NCBI GenBank assembly: GCA_021828605.1
Contig: JAJZEG010000045.1
Span: forward strand, 1-20,204
From: Pseudomonadota bacterium
GTDB taxonomy: Bacteria; Pseudomonadota; Alphaproteobacteria; Acetobacterales; Acetobacteraceae
DNA length: 20,204 nucleotides
Direction: 5' to 3'
Each line of letters starts with the position of its first letter. The stretch's first letter is position 1. Under the pieces are notes generated by a model. It had not been told where the DNA came from. It saw only the letters and a list, made by a program, of their open reading frames with translations, and did no database searches. This document shows, in pieces, positions 1-6,372 of the stretch. The position numbers were made by a program, and so were the translations under genes.

Positions 1-366
1 CATTTGCTGGCGCTGCAAGGGGCCACGGGTAATCATCCGCTCAACCGCCTTTTCAATCACCCGCTCAGGATGCGCACCCGACAGGCGCTGACCCAACGTG
101 CGGCCCTTAATCCCACCCGGATAGCCGGTATGGTAATAGAACACGTCTTGATCGAGCTTTTTGCCGGTTACCCGCACCTTCTCGGCATTGACCACGACAA
201 TATGATCGCCGCAATCGACATGCGGGGTGAATTGCGGCTTGTGCTTGCCGCGCAGGCGCGTCGCGATCAGGGCCGCCAACCGGCCGAGCACCAGCCCTTC
301 GGCATCAATCAGCACCCAGTTCCGCTGAACCTCGGAAGGTTTCAGCGACAATGTGGTCTTCAACAT
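1..366 (-). CDS. rplM: 50S ribosomal protein L13 (3' end outside window)
   Basis: Structural protein of the large ribosomal subunit. The 122 visible residues read as L13 throughout: [16 protein letters not shown] near residues 16-31, the [16 protein letters not shown] segment near 49-64, YYHTGYPGG near 77-85 and [13 protein letters not shown] near 99-111. The usual length is about 140-155 residues, so roughly the last 20-30 are cut off by the window edge. The start is the ATG at 366, preceded by a GAGG ribosome-binding site at suitable distance. The downstream partner rpsI (S9) would be expected just outside the window. One small oddity is PLQR near residues 117-120, where the family normally has PLGR. 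Family assignment is direct from sequence; operon partnership with rpsI is inferred from general bacterial gene order. Confidence 0.97.
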   Translation of the reverse strand, partial: MLKTTLSLKPSEVQRNWVLIDAEGLVLGRLAALIATRLRGKHKPQFTPHVDCGDHIVVVNAEKVRVTGKKLDQDVFYYHTGYPGGIKGRTLGQRLSGAHPERVIEKAVERMITRGPLQRQQM

Positions 367-400
367 CGGAACCTCGTCAGAATATTATGTCGTGGGCGGG

Positions 401-429
401 GCTATGCGGTACTCTACCGATATAGTCAA
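401..429 (-). promoter_or_regulatory. Candidate sigma-70-type promoter of rplM
   Basis: On the minus strand TTGACT (424-429) is followed after exactly 17 bases by CATAGC (401-406). The -35 matches TTGACA at five of six positions; the -10 matches TATAAT at only three. It would start transcription about 30 bases before the rplM ATG. Only sequence similarity supports it. Confidence 0.45.
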
Positions 430-441
430 GCGATCGCCGTG

Positions 442-459
442 GTGGTATTATAATACCAC
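442..459. promoter_or_regulatory. 18-bp perfect palindrome, possible operator upstream of rplM
   Basis: GTGGTATTATAATACCAC is a perfect dyad with no spacer. It covers the stop codon of the epimerase-family gene (448-450) and lies 12 bp upstream of the candidate -35 of rplM. It has no T tract on either side, so it is not a standard intrinsic terminator. A protein-binding site or a short mRNA 3'-end hairpin are both possible. Confidence 0.4.
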
Positions 460-1404
460 AGATCGCGCGGTCGCGGCTAAAATCGTCTCCAGCGGCGTTT
501 CTGCCGTAAAACCAAGCTCTTGCTGTGCTAATACGGGATGCGCACGGAACGAGCCGGCGAAACTGCGCCAGGCCGATCCCTGTTTTGCCGCGCGCGCCAC
601 CAAACCCAGCCATGAGGCAGGCACCGGCGCCAAGAAAATCCGGCGATCCAACCCCTGCGCCAAGGCGCGGATCAAATCAGGCGAGGCGATTGGCTCGGGA
701 TGGGCCGCTAAAATGATTTCAGGCAGCGCGTGTGTGGCCTGGGTCGCGGCGACGATGAGCGCGGCCAGATCGGCGCGCGCGATGAAACTGCGTTGGTTGC
801 CAATCGCGCCGAACGGCAGCAGGCGACTCCGCGCGATGAGCCGCACCAAACGCGGGATATTGCCCGCACAGCCCGGCCCCACCACCGCGCAGGGTCGGAT
901 GATCACCAAAGCGGTGCCGGTTCCAGCGAGTACGCGCCGCACCGCTTGCTCGCCCTCAAGCTTGCTCTGTGCATAGGCATCATCAGGATCGGGCTCGGAG
1001 GCTTCGGTCACCACGCCATCGGGCGCCTTGCCATGCACTGCGGCGGAGGAGACCAAAATGAACCGTTTCGCGCCGCGCGCGGCGGCAATTTCCGCAACCC
1101 GCGCCGCCGCCGTGACATTCGCCGCCGCCAACGCAGCCGGCTCAACACCGGTCCGATGCGCCAGTCCGGCCGCGTGGATGACCACCGAAACGCCGCGCAT
1201 CGCTGCGGACAAAGCCGGCTCCGGCGCCGCCAAATCTCCCGCCGTGATCGCGCGCTCAGCGCCCGGTGGCACCGCACCCGATCGGCGCAGGGCCACCACC
1301 ACCGAGCATCCGGCCACGCCAAGCGCCTCAGTAACGGCACTCCCCACAAATCCACCAGCGCCACTGACCAAAACCGATCCAGACCCTAACCCCATTCCCG
1401 ACAT
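448..1404 (-). CDS. NAD-dependent epimerase/dehydratase family protein (extended SDR)
   Basis: Probable NAD(P)-dependent sugar-nucleotide epimerase, dehydratase or reductase of the extended short-chain dehydrogenase family, acting in the cytoplasm. The N-terminal Rossmann motif GAGGFVGS spans residues 15-22, HAAG is at 77-80, a serine pair is at 119-120 (LVSS), and the catalytic YxxxK is Y134/K138 in YAQSK. RPCAVVGPG near 170-178 is the usual RP-x-VxGP segment. The length of about 318 residues is normal. I chose the ATG at 1404 because the NAD motif then begins about 14 residues in. An in-frame ATG at 1449 would add 15 residues, but it lacks a visible ribosome-binding site and falls inside the inverted repeat at 1423-1450. 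The substrate cannot be read from sequence. It resembles enzymes of surface-polysaccharide synthesis, but its divergent neighbour is a hydrocarbon hydroxylase, so an alcohol dehydrogenase role is a weaker alternative. Confidence 0.85.
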   Translation of the reverse strand: MSGMGLGSGSVLVSGAGGFVGSAVTEALGVAGCSVVVALRRSGAVPPGAERAITAGDLAAPEPALSAAMRGVSVVIHAAGLAHRTGVEPAALAAANVTAAARVAEIAAARGAKRFILVSSAAVHGKAPDGVVTEASEPDPDDAYAQSKLEGEQAVRRVLAGTGTALVIIRPCAVVGPGCAGNIPRLVRLIARSRLLPFGAIGNQRSFIARADLAALIVAATQATHALPEIILAAHPEPIASPDLIRALAQGLDRRIFLAPVPASWLGLVARAAKQGSAWRSFAGSFRAHPVLAQQELGFTAETPLETILAATARSVVL

Positions 1405-1422
1405 CTTCGCACTTTCTGATAT

Positions 1423-1450
1423 AATGTCAGCTTTTTTAGCTATTGACATT
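1423..1450. promoter_or_regulatory. Inverted repeat AATGTCA-N14-TGACATT between divergent genes
   Basis: Arms at 1423-1429 and 1444-1450 are exact reverse complements, with a centre-to-centre distance of 21 bp, about two helical turns. That is the geometry expected of a dimeric regulator's operator. It lies between the leftward SDR gene (ATG 1404) and the rightward hydroxylase gene (ATG 1543), so it could control one or both. I could not place a convincing -10/-35 pair for the hydroxylase. Confidence 0.45.
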
Positions 1451-1493
1451 TATGTATTAATTCTGCCATCCACTCAACGAATAGACAATGACT

Positions 1494-1536
1494 GCTTTGG
1501 GATCACCTTTTTAGGGATCACCGCTTTGGGGAAGGA
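1494..1536 (+). repeat. Short direct repeats and strong RBS in the hydroxylase leader
   Basis: GGGATCACC occurs at 1499-1507 and 1514-1522 (15 bp apart), and GCTTTGGG occurs at 1494-1501 and 1523-1530. The second copy runs into GGGGAAGGA (1528-1536), a strong ribosome-binding site 6 bases before the ATG at 1543. The repeats may be a local duplication or part of a regulator site; nothing in the sequence decides between these. Confidence 0.4.
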
Positions 1537-1542
1537 ACCACC

Positions 1543-2775
1543 ATGAGTTCAAGCACCATGAGTAATAGTAAATTGAATGCCACCGCACGCAGCATTTCAA
1601 TTTTGGTGGTCGCCTCGACCTTCATCACCCTGATGTCACTCGGCGGCTCCTATTATTACATCGCCGCTTGCGTCATCACCTTGGTTTTTGTCGGGCTCGA
1701 CTTGGTCGCTGGCATGGAAACCTCCGATCCGCGTCACAATAACCCGCTGCATATGAACGCCTCGCTCTATCTGGTTTCCCCGGTCATGCTCTGGTTTCTG
1801 GTGGTCTATGCCTGGTTCCTTGGTGGTTTCATTCGTCCTCATTCCGATCCGCTGAGCCTTGGTGCGTCGCTGGATCACCTGACCGGCCTGAACCTGTTGG
1901 CGGCACGTAGCCACACCACTTTACCGGAACTGATCGTCGGCGCCTACTGCCTCGGCTCGATTTGGGCGGCTTACGGCACCATTGTCGGGCATGAACTGAC
2001 CCACCGCACCTGGAGCAAGCCCGCGATGATCATCGGGCGTTGGCTGCTCGCCCTTACCTTGGATGCGAGCTTCGCGATTGAGCATGTGTACGGGCACCAC
2101 CTCAATCTCGGCACCCCCGCTGATCCGGCAACAGCGCAACGCGGCGAAAATGTCTATCATTTTCTGTTCCGCTCAACTTTCGGGCAAATTAAAGGATCGT
2201 GGCATATCGAGGCGAAGCGCCTCGCGCGCTCCGGCTATGGCGTCTGGACCTGGCGCAACCGGATGTTCTCCGGCTGGGCGATGTCGGCGGCTTACGCGGC
2301 ATTGTTTTATGTGTTCGCAGGCTGGCAGGGCACACTGGTTTTCATCGGCGTTGCTTTGTTCGGCAAATGCTACCTGGAGGCGGTCAATTTCATCGAACAT
2401 TACGGCATCGTGCGGGTACCCGGCACCGCGGTCGAACCGCGCCACTCGTGGAATTGCAATCATCGTGTGTCATCCTGGTTGTTTTTCAATCTGACCCGCC
2501 ATTCCCATCATCACGCGATGGCCGACAAACCCTATTGGGAACTGCGCGCCTATCCCGATGCGCCGATGATGCCCTTCGGCTACCTGACCATGATTTACGT
2601 CTCACTCATCCCGTCTTTGTTTCGCCGCGTGGTCGACCCGCGGGTGCTGCATTGGGATCGGCATTTTGCCGCACCTTCGGAATATCACCTGATCGATGCT
2701 GCCAACGATGCCAGTAATGATCGCAACTTCGTCGGCGTGCGCGCCCACCGCTCGACCATGGTGGCTGCTGAATAA
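1543..2775 (+). CDS. Membrane di-iron hydroxylase, AlkB/XylM/CymA family
   Basis: Integral-membrane non-haem di-iron oxygenase that would hydroxylate a methyl or terminal carbon of a hydrocarbon using O2 and electrons from the next gene's product. All family histidine motifs are present: HELTH (150-154), EHVYGHH (180-186), NFIEHYG (282-288) and RHSHHH (319-324), with additional His at 301 and 307. Hydrophobic membrane segments lie near residues 17-55, 75-95, 130-150 and 243-275. At 410 residues it is close to AlkB (about 400) and slightly longer than XylM (about 370). The RHSHHH motif differs from the HSDHH of classical alkane hydroxylases. The partner is a XylA-type reductase and no rubredoxin gene is seen, so I favour the XylM/CymA (xylene/cymene-type) branch over rubredoxin-dependent AlkB. 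The substrate is unknown. The start at 1543 has a strong RBS, and the stop overlaps the next start by one base. Confidence 0.9.
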   Translation: MSSSTMSNSKLNATARSISILVVASTFITLMSLGGSYYYIAACVITLVFVGLDLVAGMETSDPRHNNPLHMNASLYLVSPVMLWFLVVYAWFLGGFIRPHSDPLSLGASLDHLTGLNLLAARSHTTLPELIVGAYCLGSIWAAYGTIVGHELTHRTWSKPAMIIGRWLLALTLDASFAIEHVYGHHLNLGTPADPATAQRGENVYHFLFRSTFGQIKGSWHIEAKRLARSGYGVWTWRNRMFSGWAMSAAYAALFYVFAGWQGTLVFIGVALFGKCYLEAVNFIEHYGIVRVPGTAVEPRHSWNCNHRVSSWLFFNLTRHSHHHAMADKPYWELRAYPDAPMMPFGYLTMIYVSLIPSLFRRVVDPRVLHWDRHFAAPSEYHLIDAANDASNDRNFVGVRAHRSTMVAAE

Positions 2776-3854
2776 TGGCGCTGCTCAGCCGCCTGTTCGG
2801 GGCAAAGCAAAGTGCCACCACCGTGCGTGTTCTGCCTGCCGACATCGCGTTCACCGCGCAGCCTAAACGCACGGTGTTGCAGGCCGCCCTTGATGCGGGT
2901 CTCGCCTACCCGCATCAATGTCGCGTCGGCTCATGCGGCACCTGCAAAACTCGGTTAGTCTCGGGCTCGGTGCGCGAACTGACCGACAAATCCTACATTC
3001 TTTCCGACCAAGAAATGCGCGATGGGGTGATCCTGGCCTGCCAATCGATCCCGAAATCCGATTGTGTGATCGATAATCCCAGCCTGCGCGCCGACCAATT
3101 CATCCACGAGGTCAGCAGCACCAACGCCACCATCACCGCGATTAGCGCGATGACCCATGACATTATCCGCCTCGATTGCGCGCTCGATCAGCCCATCGCC
3201 TATCTCGCCGGGCAATATGCGGAACTGACCACGCCCGATGGCGAGTCTCGGCATTTCTCCTTTATCGATCCCCCCGCAACCGCCCCGGACGTCACCACCC
3301 TTGCGCGGTTCTACATCCGCCGGGTGCCCGGTGGCGCGTTTACCGGCCATTTATTCGATCACGCCAAGCCCGGCGATAAAATGACGCTGCGCGCCCCGTA
3401 TGGCGGGTTTTATCTGCGCCCCGGTGCAGCACCGGTCCTGGCCGTTGCTGGCGGCTCGGGCCTAGGGCCGATCCTCGCGATGCTTGAACAAGCCCGCGCC
3501 GAACGGCTCGCGCGCGATGCGATTATTCTGTTCGGCGCACGCACCCAGTCGGATTTATACGCGCTGGAACGGATTGAGGCGCTGAGCCGGATTTGGATCG
3601 CGCGGCTACAATTAGTGCCGATTCTCTCCGCCGAACCCGCCGACTCAAACTGGTCCGGTGCGCGCGGTTTCATTCATGAATGGCTCACCAGCGCCACCAT
3701 GCCCGACCTCGCCGAGCATCACGCCTATTTATGCGGCCCGCCTGCCATGATTAGCGCGACGACGGCAACGCTCCGTGCCGCTGGCATCGATGCGCGCCAT
3801 ATTCATGCCGATGCGTTCACTGATCGCAGCACAGTGGCCGCCAACCCCGCCTGA
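2775..3854 (+). CDS. XylA-type ferredoxin reductase (2Fe-2S plus FAD/NAD domains)
   Basis: Electron-transfer component for the preceding hydroxylase, passing electrons from NAD(P)H through FAD to a 2Fe-2S cluster. The N-terminal plant-type ferredoxin domain (about residues 15-100) has the cluster cysteines C49, C54, C57 and C89. The ferredoxin-reductase part follows: GQYAEL at 146-151, the FAD-binding RHFS at 159-162, the nucleotide-binding GGSGLGP at 226-232, and LCGPPAM at 319-325. The length of 359 residues fits XylA and CymAb (about 350). The start codon shares one base with the hydroxylase stop (TAATG), so the two are translationally coupled and should be made in similar amounts. No rubredoxin-like sequence is present. 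The next gene is convergent and only 15 bp away; I see no clear terminator between them. Confidence 0.92.
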   Translation: MALLSRLFGAKQSATTVRVLPADIAFTAQPKRTVLQAALDAGLAYPHQCRVGSCGTCKTRLVSGSVRELTDKSYILSDQEMRDGVILACQSIPKSDCVIDNPSLRADQFIHEVSSTNATITAISAMTHDIIRLDCALDQPIAYLAGQYAELTTPDGESRHFSFIDPPATAPDVTTLARFYIRRVPGGAFTGHLFDHAKPGDKMTLRAPYGGFYLRPGAAPVLAVAGGSGLGPILAMLEQARAERLARDAIILFGARTQSDLYALERIEALSRIWIARLQLVPILSAEPADSNWSGARGFIHEWLTSATMPDLAEHHAYLCGPPAMISATTATLRAAGIDARHIHADAFTDRSTVAANPA

Positions 3855-3869
3855 TCATGTGAGTCCGGA

Positions 3870-4838
3870 TCACCCTGACATTGCCGCGCGCTGACGGGTC
3901 AAAGCCAGGACCGCGCGGCTGATTGGCATCGGCACATCGACCCATTCCGCCATTTCCACCACGGCACCCAGCACCGCCTCAATTTCAATCGGCCTACCGC
4001 GTTCCAGATCCTGCAACATTGAGGTTTTATGCGCACCCACCTCGGCGGCACCGGCGATGCGCTGCTCAATCCCGATCGCGAACCGTACCCCTAACCGCTC
4101 CGCCACCTGTTGCCCTTCGGCCATCATCGCCGCCGCGACATCACGCGTGCCGGGATCGCCGGTAATGACGTCCAGCGTGGCCTTGGTGAGGGCGCTGATC
4201 GGGTTGAACGCCATATTGCCCCAGAGCTTCACCCAGATATCATCGCGAATCCGTGGACGCACCGGGGCTTTCAGCCCCGCCGCCACCAATAATGTCGCCA
4301 GCCGCTCGACCCGTTCGCTGCGCGTCCCATCAGGCTCGCCGAGCACAAACCGATCGCCATAGCTATGCGCAACCACCCCCGGCTCAATAATTTCCGCCGC
4401 CGGATAGACCACGCAGCCCAACACCTGGCTTGGCGGCAAGGCGGCCCAAACCGCGCCCTGCGGATCAATCGCGGTAATCCGCCGATCCGCCAGAGAGGCT
4501 GGCAAACCATAACAATACCACCACGGAATTCCATTAACCGCCGCTACAATCGCCGTCTGCGGCCCGATCAGCGGGGCAAGCTGCGGTAACGCCGCCTCGA
4601 TTCCTTGCGCCTTTAGGGTGATCAGAACGTAATCCTGCACGCCTAGGCTGGCGGCATCACCCACCAGCGGATGGGTGACATGCTCGCCGGTGGCGTCGCG
4701 CAGGATCAGACCGCGTGACTCAATCGCCGCCCGGTGCGCACCGCGCGCCACGATGGCGGTTTTCACCCCAACCAATTCCAACCGCGCCGCCAGCAACCCG
4801 CCAATAGCGCCCGCGCCAAAAATGCAAATCGAGGTCAT
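3870..4838 (-). CDS. PanE/ketopantoate-reductase-family protein, possible oxalyl-CoA reductase
   Basis: Cytoplasmic NAD(P)H-dependent reductase of the 2-dehydropantoate 2-reductase family, 322 residues. It has the Rossmann motif GAGAIGG (8-14), the family LKAQ (75-78) and VNGIPWW (101-107). The catalytic-lysine segment is KLWGNMAFNP, with K204, N208 and N212, and a C-terminal acidic residue lies in PIEIE (E285). The start chosen is the ATG at 4838, one base after the upstream ligase stop (TGAgATG). An in-frame TTG at 4856 would put six extra residues before the NAD motif and is less likely. True ketopantoate reductase (pantothenate synthesis) is possible. However, the partner is an oxalyl-CoA-synthetase-like ligase, and in Methylobacterium extorquens the paralogue PanE2 is known as oxalyl-CoA reductase. 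I therefore consider oxalyl-CoA to glyoxylate plausible. The family is certain; the substrate is inferred. Confidence 0.88.
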   Translation of the reverse strand: MTSICIFGAGAIGGLLAARLELVGVKTAIVARGAHRAAIESRGLILRDATGEHVTHPLVGDAASLGVQDYVLITLKAQGIEAALPQLAPLIGPQTAIVAAVNGIPWWYCYGLPASLADRRITAIDPQGAVWAALPPSQVLGCVVYPAAEIIEPGVVAHSYGDRFVLGEPDGTRSERVERLATLLVAAGLKAPVRPRIRDDIWVKLWGNMAFNPISALTKATLDVITGDPGTRDVAAAMMAEGQQVAERLGVRFAIGIEQRIAGAAEVGAHKTSMLQDLERGRPIEIEAVLGAVVEMAEWVDVPMPISRAVLALTRQRAAMSG

Positions 4839-4839
4839 C

Positions 4840-6372
4840 TCAAGGCCCCAAACCAAGGCGCTGCGCCATGCCGATACGCTGGATTTTGCCGGTCGCCCCT
4901 TTCGGGATCGCCTCGTTGATCAAAATCTGACGCGGCACTTTGAAGGTGGCGAGCCGTTCCGCCACAAAATCGCGCAAGTCCTGCACGCTCACCACCATGC
5001 CCTCGCGCAAAACCACCACCGCACCAACCTCCTCGCCCAACACCGCGTGGGGAACGGCGAAACAGCACGCTTCCGCCACCGCCGGATGATCGAGGAGGGC
5101 GATATCGATCTCCAACGGGCTGATTTTTTCCCCGCCCCGATTGATCATTTCCTTCAGCCGACCGGTCAGAAACAAATAACCCTCGGCATCGATCCGGCCC
5201 TCATCGCCGGTGCGAAACCAACCCTCGATGAACGCCCCGGCATTCGCTTGGGGATTATCCGCATAGCCCGCCGTAACGTTAGGGCCACGGATCACCACCT
5301 CGCCCGCCTGATCCGCTGGCAGAAACCCGTTTTCACGCCAAATCGCGATGTCCGGCCCCGCCGCAACACCCACCGAGCCCGGCTTGCGCACGCCCGGCGG
5401 CAGGCGGTTCGACGCCATTTGATGCGCGGCCTCGGTCATGCCGTAGGCCTCGATCACTGGACAGCCAAACCGCGCTTCCAACGCCGCCATCACCTGCGGC
5501 GGCAGCGAGGCCGAGGATGAGCGGATGAACCGCAATTGCGACGGCACCGCCTGATCGCCGCGCGCGCGCAGCAAAATCGCCTGATGCATGGTCGGCACGG
5601 CGGTAAACCAGCATGGCCTGACTTCGTCGAACCAGGTAAAAAACTTGAACGCATTGAAGCCGGGCGTGCAGCTCACCCCGCCTTGCGCCGCGAGCGACGC
5701 CAAACAGGCCGCAACCAAACCATGAATATGAAATAACGGCATGATATTGAGGCAAACATCATCGGGTCCGAGTGCCAGGCTGGTCCCGATATGATGCGCC
5801 GACGCTGCCAGATTAGCCTGGCTGAGCGGCACAATTTTCGGCCGCGCCGTGGTGCCTGACGTATGCAGCACTAACGCCTCGTCGCTGGGCTGAGCCGCAC
5901 CCGGCGAGGCGGCGTCGGTGCGCGCAACGTGCGCGAAATCGAGGGTGAAGGTGCCCGCTGCGCCGTTGGCGTTGGGGTGAATAAAAATAAGCGGAATACC
6001 CAACCGCGCGGCCACCGCGCGCACCGGACCCGCTTCATCGGCGACAACCATGATCGCGCTTGGGCGCAAATCGGCCAAATAAAACTCGAACTCGGCTTCC
6101 TTGTAAGCGGGGTTGAGCGGTGCCGCCGATGCGCAGCAGGCGACCGCCAGAAACGCGGTTGCCGCCATGGGTCCGTTCGGTAAAACCAGCGCCACCCGAT
6201 TACCTCGACCGATCCCCTGCGCGTTCAGCGCCTCCGCTATGATGCAAGCAAGTTGGCGCAAACCCGCCCCATCAAGCCATGGCGCACCCGGCGCGCCAAT
6301 CGCCCGCGCCCCCTGATGCGCGGCGAGCAATGCCGGGAGGGATTGTGGCGGCGATGGCGGTTGGTCGATCAT
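4840..6372 (-). CDS. Acyl-CoA ligase resembling oxalate-CoA ligase (AAE3/Pcs60 type)
   Basis: ATP-dependent acid:CoA ligase of the ANL superfamily, forming an acyl-adenylate and then the CoA thioester. Motifs in order: the phosphate-binding TSGTTARPK (171-179), PLFHIHGL (212-219), TAVPTMHQ (257-264), RFIRSSSASL (281-290), YGMTEA (310-315), GWFRTGD (384-390), the hinge GRLKEMINRGGEKISPLE (404-421) and the catalytic lysine K496 in PKGATGKIQR. All key residues are present. The combination of HTSGTTxRPK, TAVPTxHQ, RFIRSxSASL and KExINRGGEKISPxE is what I know from plant AAE3 and yeast Pcs60 oxalyl-CoA synthetases. Its 510 residues match their size. Malonate or a medium-chain acid are alternatives. 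The start at 6372 overlaps the upstream glycosyltransferase stop by four bases (ATGA), and the PanE-like gene follows by one base. Confidence 0.9.
   Translation of the reverse strand: MIDQPPSPPQSLPALLAAHQGARAIGAPGAPWLDGAGLRQLACIIAEALNAQGIGRGNRVALVLPNGPMAATAFLAVACCASAAPLNPAYKEAEFEFYLADLRPSAIMVVADEAGPVRAVAARLGIPLIFIHPNANGAAGTFTLDFAHVARTDAASPGAAQPSDEALVLHTSGTTARPKIVPLSQANLAASAHHIGTSLALGPDDVCLNIMPLFHIHGLVAACLASLAAQGGVSCTPGFNAFKFFTWFDEVRPCWFTAVPTMHQAILLRARGDQAVPSQLRFIRSSSASLPPQVMAALEARFGCPVIEAYGMTEAAHQMASNRLPPGVRKPGSVGVAAGPDIAIWRENGFLPADQAGEVVIRGPNVTAGYADNPQANAGAFIEGWFRTGDEGRIDAEGYLFLTGRLKEMINRGGEKISPLEIDIALLDHPAVAEACCFAVPHAVLGEEVGAVVVLREGMVVSVQDLRDFVAERLATFKVPRQILINEAIPKGATGKIQRIGMAQRLGLGP

Noticed and set aside
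353..976. 207-codon rightward open frame opposite the SDR gene
   Set aside because: It is antisense to a gene with clear NAD-binding and YxxxK motifs, has no domain I recognise and a Ser/Ala/Arg-rich composition typical of shadow frames in GC-rich DNA.
730..1389. 219-codon rightward open frame within the SDR region
   Set aside because: Arg- and His-rich composition, no motif, no ribosome-binding site; an antisense shadow.
3855..3875. Possible terminator between the convergent reductase and PanE-like genes
   Set aside because: Only 5-bp TGATC/GATCA arms with an 11-base loop and no T run on either strand; too weak to call.
4675..5520. 281-codon rightward open frame opposite the ligase/PanE junction
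   Set aside because: It runs antisense to two genes with full catalytic motifs and is Arg/His-rich without recognisable features.
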